Source: Tubiluchus corallicola (lineage: Eukaryota; Priapulida; Priapulimorpha; Priapulimorphida; Tubiluchidae). From it: DNA of 22,332 nucleotides. Position 1 is the stretch's first letter. Each line of letters begins with the position of its first letter. The stretch spans positions 1-22,332 of the forward strand of contig JAQGDQ010001886.1 of the NCBI GenBank assembly GCA_030141605.1, written 5' to 3'. The notes under the pieces were generated by a model. That model saw only the letters and a program-made list of their open reading frames with translations, did not search any database and had not been told where the DNA came from. This document shows positions 1-15,635 of the stretch, piece by piece. A program made the position numbers and the translations under genes.

Positions 1-1157
1 ATCTATTTTGACTTTCTAACTGGTAACTCTAAACAAATGCATCTATTTTGACTTTCTAACTGGTAACTCTAAACAAATGCATCTATTTTGACTTTCTAAC
101 TGGTAACTCTAAACAAATGCATCTATTTTGACTTTCTAACTGGTAACTCTAAACAAATGCATCTATTTTGACTTTCTAACTGGTAACTCTAAACAAATGC
201 ATCTATTTTGACTTTCTAACTGGTAACTCTAAACAAATGCATCTATTTTGACTTTCTAACTGGTAACTCTAAACAAATGCATCTATTTTGACTTTCTAAC
301 TGGTAACTCTAAACAAATGCATCTATTTTGACTTTCTAACTGGTAACTCTAAACAAATGCATCTATTTTGACTTTCTAACTGGTAACTCTAAACAAATGC
401 ATCTATTTTGACTTTCTAACTGGTAACTCTAAACAAATGCATCCATTTTGACTTTCTAACTGGTAACTCTAAACAAATGCATCCATTTTGACTTTCTAAC
501 TGGTAACTCTAAACAAATGCATCTATTTTGACTTTCCAACTGGTAACTCTAAACAAAGGCATCTATTTTGACTTTCTAACTGGTAACTCTAAACAAAGGC
601 ATCTATTTTGACTTTCTAACTGGTAACTCTAAACAAATGCATCTATTTTGACTTTCTAACTGGTAACTCTAAACAAATGCATCTATTTTGACTTTCTAAC
701 TGGTAACTCTAAACAAATGCATCTATTTTGACTTTCTAACTGGTAACTCTAAACAAATGCATCTATTTTGACTTTCTAACTGGTAACTCTAAACAAATGC
801 ATCTATTTTGACTTTCTAACTGGTAACTCTAAACAAATGCATCTATTTTGACTTTCTAACTGGTAACTCTAAACAAATGCATCTATTTTGACTTTCTAAC
901 TGGTAACTCTAAACAAATGCATCTATTTTGACTTTCTAACTGGTAACTCTAAACAAATGCATCTATTTTGACTTTCTAACTGGTAACTCTAAACAAATGC
1001 ATCCATTTTGACTTTCTAACTGGTAACTCTAAACAAATGCATCCATTTTGACTTTCTAACTGGTAACTCTAAACAAATGCATCCATTTTGACTTTCTAAC
1101 TGATAACTCTAAACAGATGCATCCATTTTGACTTTCTAACTGGTAACTCTAAACAAA
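1..1157. repeat. 40-bp tandem satellite, about 29 copies
   Basis: A 40-bp unit beginning ATCTATTTTGACTTTC and ending CTAAACAAATGC repeats without length change from the first base to about 1157. Most copies are identical. Variants are few: T to C in the 'ATCCATTTTG' copies near 443, 483 and in the last four units (from about 1003), 'AAAGGC' near 557 and 597, and a few changes in the unit at 1082-1121. The clean interior with variants gathered at the right edge is what unequal exchange produces. The array is cut by the window's left edge, so its full size is unknown. No coding potential: 40 is not a multiple of three. Confidence 0.98.
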
Positions 1158-1188
1158 TTTGAGGGAAAGGCTTTTAGAACTTTCGAAG

Positions 1189-1209
1189 TTTTATTATTTA
1201 ATAATAAAA
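1189..1209. repeat. short perfect AT palindrome
   Basis: TTTTATTATT, one T, then AATAATAAAA form a 10-bp perfect stem just right of the 40-bp satellite. It may be only low-complexity AT sequence. No transcript is implied. Confidence 0.6.
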
Positions 1210-1269
1210 GTCATAATTATACTTTCAAAAGTTACTCATGGTTTTAAATATCAGGTCTAGCTTTGAGAT

Positions 1270-2130
1270 TTTGTGTCACTTAGGCCTACGTGCTGTTTTA
1301 TTGTATACAGAGTTTGTGTCAGCAGCAACGATGTATAAAACTTGTAAATTTAAACTCCCGCGATGTCCGTTAGGTGCAGCCATTTTAACATTTGAAACAG
1401 TCGGCCATTTTAAACAATTTTCGATATTTTTTATTTCAAGCACTTAAAAACATTTATTGTTAAAGCACCACAGCTTTATTAAAACTTTTAATTTACATAG
1501 TTAAAAAATCATATCAAACGGTTCGACAAAGCTACTGCTGTCGTCATCAGTGGTCAATTTTTACAAACATACAACCAGTTTTTTTTTAGTCAGAGTTTAC
1601 AGTATAAAACATTATGCACTGATTATGTATTGAACAGAAGTCAAAATAAGTCTGTTTATTCATTACCTATTTAGCTTCTGTTAAATACATAATTAATGCA
1701 TATTGTTCTATACTGTAGGCTCTGCCTATGTAAACTGGTTGTATATTTGTAGAAATTTACCACTGATGATGACAGCAGTAGCTCTGTCGAAACGTTTGAT
1801 ATGATTTTCTAACTATGTGAATAGTTTAAATAACATTATGTAAGGTTTGAAAAAATAATAAGAGCGCCCTCGAAGCACACTCTCTGTTAACTATGCAAAA
1901 GTATAAATTGCTTTATGTTGTCAATGAGGTCGACAATGTTCTTTTTGGTGAGTCATTGGTGAACAGTGGGATGCATGGCGATTCGGTAACGCTTTGCCAT
2001 TCAGTTACATCATTATATGTGTTTTTCGATTACGTAAGTCTTGCAAGCAGCTAAGCGTGATGTTAAGTAATACAATTTCGTTTGGAAAGTTTTTTGGTGT
2101 ATGCTTTAAAACTCTTTTTCTTACCCTTTA
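1270..2130 (+). repeat. dispersed repeat family R, copy 1 (interrupted)
   Basis: This segment shares blocks, in the same order, with 18740-19390 and 20090-20560. The blocks are 'AAAACTTGTAAATTTAAAC' followed by a 'CCGTTAGG..CAGCCATTTTAAC' motif (about 1336-1390), 'GCAAAAGT..AAATT' near 1897, 'TTTTTGGTGAG' near 1943, and 'TTACGTAAGTCTT' plus 'CAGCTAAGCGT' near 2031-2060. Blocks are separated by diverged sequence and by the hairpin element at 1490-1822. No open frame is conserved between copies, so it looks like a non-autonomous mobile element or old repeat. Its ends are estimates; the class is unknown. Confidence 0.7.
1490..1822. mobile_element. hairpin (foldback-type) MITE nested in repeat R
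   Basis: Bases 1490-1640 pair with about 1675-1822 as an imperfect inverted repeat around a spacer of about 34 bp. Matching blocks include CTACTGCTGTC/GACAGCAGTAG, ATCATATCAAACG/CGTTTGATATGAT, ACAACCAGTTT/AAACTGGTTGT and ACAGAAG/CTTCTGT. Nearly the whole element is stem, as in foldback MITEs. TTTAA occurs just outside each end (about 1487 and 1825) and could be a target duplication, but this is weak. It interrupts the homology between R copy 1 and the other R copies, so it inserted later. No coding capacity. Confidence 0.8.
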
Positions 2131-2670
2131 AAATTGAACACTTAACTTTCCACAGAAGATGGAGCCACATTCCAGTGTGGCAAGTATTGAATTTTATACA
2201 GATTACTGTTTCTTCACCTCAGTAATTGTAGCAAATCAATATGTTCCTCGCCCAAATATACAGAACATATACAAAAGTTCTTTGAGAATCTTACACTAAC
2301 CACCAGGTGACACGTCGAGGCCAAATAATTACTTATTTAAGATATTATATTTTGTTTTATATTTTAGAATAACATTTTGAAGCTGATGGAGCTTGATAGG
2401 GTGGACGCGAAGAAAACAAAAAAATGGGTTTGACATGAAAAATGCCAAATTTTATAAAAAAAAGTAATATTGTAACTAAACAAGAGACAGTTTTGCTCTT
2501 TAATTTCTCGATAGATGGCAGTCCAGGCAGTTTTTCCGGTCGGCGAAACCAACAAGTGATCGTTAGCTGATCGTTAGTTTGACTGCCTTCAAATCGATAA
2601 CCAAGCTCTGATTTTTCAAAATGAATAATCGATCACAAACTGATCATTGATTTGTTTAGTTTCACCAGAC
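2131..2670. other. non-coding stretch, nothing recognised
   Basis: AT-rich sequence with frequent stops in all frames. No SINE box, tandem array or exon-like segment was seen. Confidence 0.5.
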
Positions 2671-2915
2671 GGTTTAGTCTGGTGGTAATTCGTCTGCTTT
2701 CCGTCTGGGAGGTCGTGAGTTCGAACCAGCGGCCGGGTCATACCAAAGACTTTAAAAATGGTGCCTGCTGTTTCCCTGCCTGACGCGTGGTATTTAGGGT
2801 AAAAGTGGGGTAATAATAGTCTCTGTTATGTAGTTGTAGGTTGTTATTTACAGTCGGCGATAATAGCTCTTTGAGCTAATGTTAATTGTTGACCCAAAAG
2901 CCGACTTTAAATAAA

Positions 2916-2948
<33 letters not shown>

Positions 2949-2996
2949 CATCATTATTATTATTATCATTTATTATTATTATTATTATTATTATTG
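2671..2996 (+). mobile_element. tRNA-derived SINE with (ATT)n tail, copy 1
   Basis: The head looks like a tRNA gene. An A-box-like TTTAGTCTGGTGG lies near 2673 and a perfect B box GTTCGAACC at 2719-2727. The body follows ('GGGTCATACCAAAGACTTT'), and the element ends in 'GCCGACTTTAAATAAAT' running into an interrupted ATT microsatellite from about 2917 to 2996. A pol III promoter head, unique body and simple 3' tail define a tRNA-type SINE. A second copy of the same family is at 4646-4735. No convincing target duplication was seen, so the ends are approximate. Confidence 0.82.
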
Positions 2997-3064
2997 TTCA
3001 AATTGCTCATAAACGCGAATGAACTCCAACCATGAAATTTATGAAATCGTACTTGCCAAAACAG

Positions 3065-3155
3065 AAAAAGTAAAAAACTCGACGAAGCTTAGATTTGAAC
3101 TAGGAGCTTTTAGATTATAAGTAGGCTGCCACGACCATTAGCCCACACAGTCTTC
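3065..3155 (-). mobile_element. tRNA-like SINE fragment, family 2, copy 1
   Basis: Read on the - strand there is an A-box-like TGGGCTAATGGTCG (about 3132-3145) and a B box AGTTCAAATCT (3091-3101), the usual distance apart. The arms do not form a normal cloverleaf, so this is a tRNA-derived repeat and not a tRNA gene. The flank 'CTTTAACTCAGTTCTCAAC' to the right resembles the flank of the - strand element at 18560-18640, suggesting one family. Confidence 0.6.
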
Positions 3156-3159
3156 TGTG

Positions 3160-4640
3160 AGCAGTAAATGCTTTAACTCAGTTCTCAACCAGCTTTTTAT
3201 TTACTGACAATGCCTACTAGCCGAATTTATTAATGTTTTTCATCAATTTGGAGAGAAGTTGTTAATTCAATTGCGTTTTATATGCCTTTATTGCCGTTAA
3301 AGTGTCTCACACCAGCGCCATCTCCTGATCCCTGTTACAGACGTGGCGTCACTTTAAAGCAAAATCGGACCCAATCTTAAACTGTAGGTCAAAACAATCT
3401 ACTCTTTAAAATATTGAAAGGAAATACTATTTTTTCAAGAATGACTTACGTGAAAGAATTATTACCACATAAACAAAATTTCACGTTCACGCTACTAGTT
3501 AATCGCTGTTACATTTCGCCATTCGCTAGTTAGACGGGCACAGCGCCTGCAATTCGGAAACGCATTGCTCAAAAATAGGTGCTGTATCACTCAGTTCAGC
3601 TGTGTTAGCTTGTGACGAACTACACACGTTCCACAGCTCATGCGTGAGCATAACTGGTAAATTTAAAATTTGAATTTTTATCTTAAAATTTGCCTAGTTT
3701 TAGTACAAGACACTGAAAATCTTACAGTAGCACTGTAGTTCAATTTTTGTTTTCGCAAACACGTGCAACACACTCGTGGAATATTTTTGTTGTTGAAAAT
3801 AATGTTAGTTTGTGATGTCATCAATATTTAGGCTCGCCCGCTGTTAATTAAGTTTTTTATCTATTATTTAATTACCAGAAACGCTTTTGTGGTATTATTG
3901 CTATTAAAATGAATGCTTTTTATCGGACTTTAAAATGGGGTCGTATGTGAAAAATCATCTGTCTTCCTTTAAAGGAAAATACCACAATTTTTACACATAT
4001 TGCGTGGTTAATTAACCTATTTTATACGTCGAGAAAACAAAGTTTGACCTCACAGAAAGGTGTGATCATCACACATGACGGATGCGCCGTAAATCACTTA
4101 AGATGATAAGATAAACGAATCACACGGGAGCATAAATGATGTGGAGATTAAACATGCCAGAAATTTATTATACAACAAATACTGGCGAACTTTGCCAAAT
4201 TACTTGTTTACATGCGTATCGTAAAAATATAAACTAGTCAAACATTGTACAGCTGGAAAGGCACAGATTATTACATACATCCATGACCGAAAGTTATTTC
4301 TGTGAACTGTAAGAATTTTTGTTGGACTAACACGACGAGGAAATGTTTGATCCGGAATCTTCTCTATAACGTTCACGTGTTCATCTGTAAGACAAGTAAG
4401 CATGTTTTCACATTGTGGGAAGAAACCATGCCATAATACATACTATGAAACGTGTTCATGTAGAATGATTTACTGGTTGTGCAGAAAAAAACAACCAAAT
4501 CCGATGCTAGTCTCAGATTGTTTGATATTTTGTTTATGTTTTCCAAGCCATTATTTTAAGCCTGCACTTCTAAACTATATCCAATTTCATGTTTATCTGA
4601 AATTGTTGTTTGACTGACTCAACTTATTTAATGCACAAGA
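3160..4640. other. non-coding stretch, nothing recognised
   Basis: Only short open frames on either strand, with no domain or exon signal that I recognise. TTAAAGTG (3298-3305) and CACTTTAA (3350-3357) form a small inverted pair; its meaning is unclear. Confidence 0.5.
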
Positions 4641-4645
4641 AAAGG

Positions 4646-4735
4646 GGTTTGGTGTAGTGGTAAAGCTCCTTTTTCCGTCTGGGAAGTTGTGAGTTCGATA
4701 CAGCGGCTGGGTCATAGCAATGACTTACGTTTGGC
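4646..4735 (+). mobile_element. tRNA-derived SINE, same family as 2671-2996, copy 2 (truncated)
   Basis: It shares 'TTTCCGTCTGGGA', 'GTGAGTTCGA' and 'GGGTCATA' with the element at 2671. An A-box-like GTGTAGTGGTAA lies near 4652 and the B box is GTTCGATAC (4693-4701). Homology fades after 'CAATGACTT', so the body and ATT tail are missing. Confidence 0.7.
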
Positions 4736-4891
4736 ATAAGATAAATTACAGTGCTATTTAGAAAGTCGTCCATTTTCTTTGTTATTTTTGTGTTTTTTTT
4801 ATTGTGGGAATTGTCCCTACAAAGAACATTGTTATTGCGCGCCAAAGACCTTCATTCTGTAGACAGTGGTATCCCGTTTTGCGGTGAGCAT

Positions 4892-5293
4892 TAAGGGTGA
4901 GCATTGCGTGTTCGAACTCGATTCGAACGAATTTTTTTTAGTTCGCACTCGATTCGAACCTAAAATTATAAATTCGAATAATTCAGCACTTCAACCACAT
5001 ACGTTCTTTATCATTGCAACAATTGAATCATCAATGCAATTAGCATAATTTAGCTGTGATTTCTGTGCACAAATTTTAAACAAATTATCAGTGGTTTTAC
5101 TGCAGAACAAAATTGAGTAATATGCACGATCTTTGTGAGAGTAATTTTTACTGGTGGTTCGAAAACTTGTTCGAAAAACTTTCAATCTCAATTCGAATTC
5201 GAAACACTAAATTTCACTTCGATTCGAATTCGAAAGTCACAAATTCGATTCGATTCGATTCGATTCGCTAGTGGTTGAGAATGATCTCCCTTA
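4892..5293. mobile_element. hAT-type MITE with TIRs and 8-bp target duplication
   Basis: A 402-bp element. The left end TAAGGGTGAGCATT (4892-4905) and the right end, whose reverse complement is TAAGGGAGATCATT (5280-5293), match at 12 of 14 positions. It is flanked by identical 8-bp direct repeats GTGAGCAT (4884-4891 and 5294-5301). An 8-bp duplication with a TAAGGG-type end is the signature of hAT transposition. The interior is rich in TTCGAA and ATTCG words in both orientations, including (ATTCG)n at about 5244-5268. It has no transposase frame, so it would depend on an enzyme supplied elsewhere. Short open frames inside it are not genes. Confidence 0.88.
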
Positions 5294-5301
5294 GTGAGCA
5301 T

Positions 5302-5660
5302 TGTCTGCAGGCTTGTACGCTTGCACTGATGTACAATATAAGTTACGTAAAAGCCCCGATTGTTAATTTCAAAACAAAGAACTGAAACAGAATTTACGAA
5401 GCCGAGGCTCATCGTTGACTTAGATCACTACAAACTGTAAGAAAGGCACTCGTTAGGAAAGTTTCTAGCCACAGAAAAATGACGCCTATCACAGTTTACC
5501 CCTAAACAGGGCCAGTTTTAAGCCTATTTGACAGATTTCTTCAAATTGGGGCCTTGCGCCACACGCTCAAGCGGAAGACGCTATGATAAATTAATGTTTC
5601 CGGTCAGCCCGGAGTCTCTTGATACTGTGAAACTATTTAGTCTGATAACGTATATCTGCG
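5302..5660. other. non-coding stretch, nothing recognised
   Basis: No gene, array or transposon end was seen between the MITE and the TA microsatellite. Confidence 0.5.
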
Positions 5661-5666
5661 TTTCAA

Positions 5667-5692
5667 TATATATATATATATATATATATAAT
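5667..5692. repeat. (TA)n microsatellite, possible - strand retroelement tail
   Basis: An uninterrupted TA run followed by 'ATAATCTTTATTTGCCATT'. Read on the - strand this is AATGGCAAATAAAGATTAT running into (TA)n, the arrangement of a poly(A) signal plus simple tail at the 3' end of a LINE or SINE. The retroelement reading is an inference. Confidence 0.8.
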
Positions 5693-5719
5693 AATCTTTA
5701 TTTGCCATTAAAATACATT

Positions 5720-6505
5720 GATAATCACTGATAAAAACTTTACAGAGATGATCAATCAGTGTTAGTTAATAAAAACTTACACTGCTAAAGGCAAATGCGT
5801 CAGTGCAATCTAAACTACTGTGTAGTAATGGAAAGTAACGACGAATAAAATCAAACATATTTACAACTAAGCACAAAAAATGAAAAACTATGATTTAATT
5901 AATATTGCCGTGGATATATGAATTCTGAATTAGTGTGCATGTTGTCGTACTGGCGTGATGGTATTTCATATCTGGTTAATATTAGTGATTTTAATTTTGT
6001 TTTAAATGCTGATAGGGACTGCTTCCTATGTTTGCTACAAATGCTTCAATGTTTTTTACTGATCGCGTTTGTTTCTTTGTTTTGTAATTTCAGTTTATCG
6101 CCCGTGGCCCTAAAATAGCCCGTCTGTATTCAAAGATCTTTCAGGTATTTAGAACTTTAAAGTCTAATTCCTAACAGTTTGACGTTAAAAATTATTGCCC
6201 AGCATTCGCATGCGACGCCATTACACCTTCTAATCTATTATTAGTCTCATAAATGGGCTATAAAACACCTAATGCACAAGGTGTGCTGATAAAGCATCGA
6301 AATTGGAGAAATAATGTATTTGCACAGTGATAACCCGCGAGGACAACAATTATTAACTACCTTAATAATATGTTTAATCACATTATAGATACATAAAGTT
6401 GTCTGAATGTTGAGCAGGAACACTGTCTTTGTGCTGTTTGTTGCATAAAGTGATCACATGAGGGCACGGGCATACAGAACGGAATAGACTTTCTCACTGC
6501 AGAAG
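5720..6505. other. non-coding upstream region of the homeobox gene
   Basis: No exon, repeat array or RNA gene was recognised. It would contain distal upstream sequence of the gene starting at 6973, but no element can be called with confidence. Confidence 0.45.
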
Positions 6506-6510
6506 GAAGA

Positions 6511-6820
6511 GAACTCCAAAGAGGACTTCAAGAGGACTTCAATGAGGACTCCAATGAGGACTTCAATAGGACTTCAATGAGGACTCCAAAGACGACTTCA
6601 ATAAGACTTCTATGAGGTCTCCAAAGAGGACTCCAAAGAGGACTTCAATAAGACTTCAATAAGGACTCCAAAGAGGACTCCAGAGAGGACTTTAATAGGA
6701 CTTCAATGAGGACTCCAAAGAGGACTTCAATAGGACTTCAATGAGGACTCCAAAGAGGACTTCAATGAGGACTTCAATAGGACTTCAATGAGGACTTCAA
6801 TGAGGACTTCAAGAGGACTT
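6511..6820. repeat. 11-12 bp minisatellite upstream of the homeobox gene
   Basis: Degenerate repeats of GAGGACTTCAAT or AGGACTTCAAT, with GAGGACTCCAAAG variants, make up about 310 bp. Blocks such as 'AGGACTTCAATGAGGACTCC' recur, so the array has grown by multi-unit duplications. It ends about 150 bp before the ATG at 6973 and so lies in the promoter or 5' UTR. Length variation here could alter expression; this is inference. Confidence 0.95.
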
Positions 6821-6972
6821 TATTGAACTTGTAAATTATTTAGCTGTGCATCTAATGTCTCTGAGACTGTTTTGGACATCGTGTTTGTGGAGTGTTGCTT
6901 CCTTATTACTCTATCAACATAAATTATTTGTTCAATCTACAATTCACTGCATTTGGCATCTAATATGAGAAA

Positions 6973-13177
<6,205 letters not shown>

Positions 13178-13505
13178 AAATGATCTCTTTTGAATTTACC
13201 TCTTTTTAGACAGTTTTGCCAGCCTTCGTTTTACTAGCTTTTAGCTTAAAGGAGAGGTCAACATTTTTGGGAAGTTAGGCTCATTTCAATGTTCCCGAAA
13301 AATGTTAGAAGGACTTGGCAATAAAAGTAGGATAACTGCATTGAGTAATTGGTAAAATCACTTTGAAGTCGCGATCATTTCACGCTTGGATGTTCCAATT
13401 TTGAACGGCAATTTTTCCACCAATGACGTCGTATATCGGCTGAAGAAAAGCAGCGCACTGTCAATTTTTATCAAAACATAAGAAGTTTTTACAAAAAAAT
13501 TAGAA
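13178..13505. other. 3' UTR or intron 4 of the homeobox gene
   Basis: AATAAA occurs at about 13323 ('GGCAATAAAAG') and could be a poly(A) signal if exon 4 is terminal. 'AAAGGAGAGGTCAACATTTTT' near 13249 has the look of a transposon end, but no partner was found. Confidence 0.4.
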
Positions 13506-13622
13506 AGCTATTTATGTGATGTTTTTGCATGAATATTAATTGAGCTGCAGAAGAGTGAATTAGTTTAAGCAGCGTTTACGGAAAGACACACTTACGAAAT
13601 CTCACGAAGTCCACCAGTTACG
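13506..13622 (+). repeat. dispersed repeat D, copy 1
   Basis: It aligns with 17931-18040 through 'AGCTATTT', 'TGAATATTA', 'TGCAGAA', 'GTGAATTAGTTTAAG' and 'CTTACGAA' in the same order and orientation. The class is unknown. The two copies flank the IR1 palindrome. Confidence 0.65.
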
Positions 13623-13764
13623 TCATAAGTGAATGGCGGCTACTACCACGCCTGAAAATTTTTAGAAAGCGGTACCATGGATTAACTTTATGCGTCATCG
13701 AAGGTTTTTTTGCAAATTTCGCCTTTTCAAAACAACTTTCTCGGAATAGAGAAGTTTTTCTAAA

Positions 13765-14666
13765 CAGTGACGCGTGATACGTTACACGTTTCCGTACGGC
13801 TCAAATTTACACATCTTAATTCAGATATCTGACATGATTTTATGAAAATTTACATGCCTTCACACAGCCAGTTGTGTGATTTCAATAAAAGATGTAAAAA
13901 TCATGATTAATGCAGCGTTTCTTGGCTTGTGCCATGTTTAGGAAGACGATACACAGCATGACATCACCACGCTGGTTGACACAGAGAAGATACACGACGG
14001 AAATCCTCTTTCTTCCCAACACACTTCCAGTCTGCATCCGTATCCCTTCACGAGAAACACCGAGCTCCCGTTTCCATATCAGTGCATTATTCCTGGAAGA
14101 CAAATAGGCATGCTGCGTGCTTCAGATACTCAGAGAACGGAAACGAACGAAAAAGAAGAAGACAGGAAGACGACGAGCATCGTGTCTTTGAGAAAAAAAG
14201 CCAATGAACATCTGGCGGCTCTGGAAATGCAATACTTGTATAGATAAATAAGCCTTACACAGTTTCGTTGTGCGCATGCGCACTTGCTGCAGGTGAAAGG
14301 TTAAGCGTGCCACAGCAACGCGTCGTAACTGCAACTGTCACGTGACACGTTGGTAAAGCAAAGCTGTCTGTCGTATCAAATCAAATGAAATCATTTATTG
14401 TTTTTCCCAAACATACAACATTAGTTAAAGTTTAGTAACATATATAGCCAACCAAATGGGAAGGGGTGGCGAAGAACATACGTTATTGAATCATCCACCT
14501 GAACTCAGTTCTGTCTATAAATTTTTCGCATGCAGTGCCGATGATCAGTAATCAAAAATAATAAAATTGAATTATGTACTTGTTTTCACCTATGTAACAG
14601 TAAGCATTATATATATCAGTTCAATAACTTCAGTTGTTTTACGTGGAGTTTACTTAATTATGTATT
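13765..14666 (+). repeat. inverted repeat IR1, left arm
   Basis: This 902-bp arm is the reverse complement of 15636-16538 with only three substitutions and one single-base indel seen (C/T near 13944, G/A near 13952, a T-run difference near 14255, G/T near 14648). The boundaries are sharp at CAGTGACG (outer) and TATGTATT (inner). Short frames within the arm appear mirrored in the other arm. They match no family that I know and are not called as genes. The palindromic GTGCGCATGCGCAC lies near 14270. No flanking target duplication was found. Confidence 0.97.
14370..14410 (-). mobile_element. retroelement 3' tail in IR1 (mirrored at 15893-15930)
   Basis: Read on the - strand: AATAAATGATTTCATTTGAT followed by TTGAT, the shape of a poly(A) signal plus (TTTGA)n tail of a LINE or SINE. 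The same tail is on the + strand in the right arm. The body, if any, would be the preceding 200-300 bp. Family unknown. Confidence 0.45.
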
Positions 14667-14846
14667 CGCTTCTGAGCTACAGAAGGTTCTACGAAATTGC
14701 ATTTCAAAAAATCAATAATATGAGATTAATCGCTTAAGAATTTCACAGAACTATCATGTAGTTTTTACTGCAAAGATGACAAAAGTACATATTTGAAAAA
14801 TAGGAACACGAAGTTCTTTGTAGAAAATGTACGTTCTTTTACATAC

Positions 14847-15103
14847 TGTTACGAAGACGGGTTTTAAATAACCCCCTAATGTTAGTAATGGGTATAGTCG
14901 AGAAGCCCAGTAATGCAAATGTACCTGTATAAAACAGAATGCCTGTCGTGATTTGAGGATTCCAACCTGGCCTTTTCTATCTGTAAAGGTGAATGCTGTA
15001 GGTTTGTTGATTTTTATACAAAAGTCTGTTCACATGTCATGGAGCTACTGGTTGTGCATTAACTTGTATGCCGCTCTATACATCCTGAGACGGATCCGTT
15101 ACA
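14847..15103 (+). mobile_element. LTR of a Ty3/gypsy-like retrotransposon (5' LTR relic)
   Basis: A 257-bp segment with TGTTACGAAG at one end and CCGTTACA at the other, so it has the TG...CA ends of an LTR and related terminal words (TGTTAC/GTTACA). A TATA-like TGTATAAAAC lies at about 14925. It is followed after two bases by a primer-binding site (15105-15120), which fixes it as a 5' LTR. No gag or pol frame follows and no second LTR was found in the window, so the element is a dead fragment. Confidence 0.78.
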
Positions 15104-15190
15104 TTGGTGTCAGAAGTGGGATCCGAAATTGAAACATGGAATGGAACCCGGAGCCACTACACTGGTGCACATAAGTGGGATCCGAAATTG
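15101..15190 (+). repeat. tandem near-duplication around the primer-binding site
   Basis: 'ACATTGGTGTCAGAAGTGGG' plus 'ATCCGAAATTG' (15101-15131) recurs as 'ACACTGGTGCACATAAGTGG' plus 'GATCCGAAATTG' (15159-15190), about 58 bp apart. The second copy has lost the exact match to the tRNA end. Confidence 0.75.
15105..15120 (+). promoter_or_regulatory. primer-binding site, tRNA-Leu type
   Basis: TGGTGTCAGAAGTGGG directly follows the LTR. From family knowledge, this string complements the 3' end of animal tRNA-Leu and is used by Ty3/gypsy elements such as SURL and related groups. A diverged second copy of the site and its flank lies at 15159-15190. Confidence 0.8.
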
Positions 15191-15635
15191 CCGCCTGGAG
15201 TGGATCGAATTGGGTTTGGTGATCATTTGATCAATGGCCATTATATGTCACCGAAAACAAATAGTCACTGTCACCTCCAATTGATTGTTAACTGGAGTAT
15301 TGTTGACTCGTGACCCATAGACTCATTTCACTCATTTCATTCAGACAGGCATTGTTAGCAGCATGGATAGTATTAATTAAACGCTGATGATTAATAACTG
15401 ATTTTAATAAGCTTTTTCACAGTTCCAGCGATTGATGGTGATCGTGAAAAGGTCAGAGGTTAAGTCTACCAGACAACGCATTTGTGTACACTTGACAACG
15501 CCTCGCAGCCATGCTATTGTAATAGTAACAGTATTGTAATAGTAATAGTTTTAGCAACTAGCTAGAACCTTGCCTAGTTCATTTTTTCTTGTTCCCAAGC
15601 AAGATCCTGCTAGTAAATCACTCTACACACAGACT

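Larger units (their letters stand above)
14667..15635. other. IR1 spacer
   Basis: A 969-bp single-copy region between the arms. It holds the LTR relic (14847-15103) and short internal sequence after it. Bases 15310-15635 show nothing recognisable apart from TAATAG-type simple runs near 15520-15550. Confidence 0.8.

Noticed and set aside
1-1157. Possible CRISPR array
   Set aside because: The 40-bp units are contiguous with no variable spacers. The 51-bp and 36-bp arrays likewise lack spacers, and the genome is animal.
15104-15313. 69-residue frame after the LTR as a gag fragment
   Set aside because: It starts on the primer-binding site itself and shows no gag-like motif.
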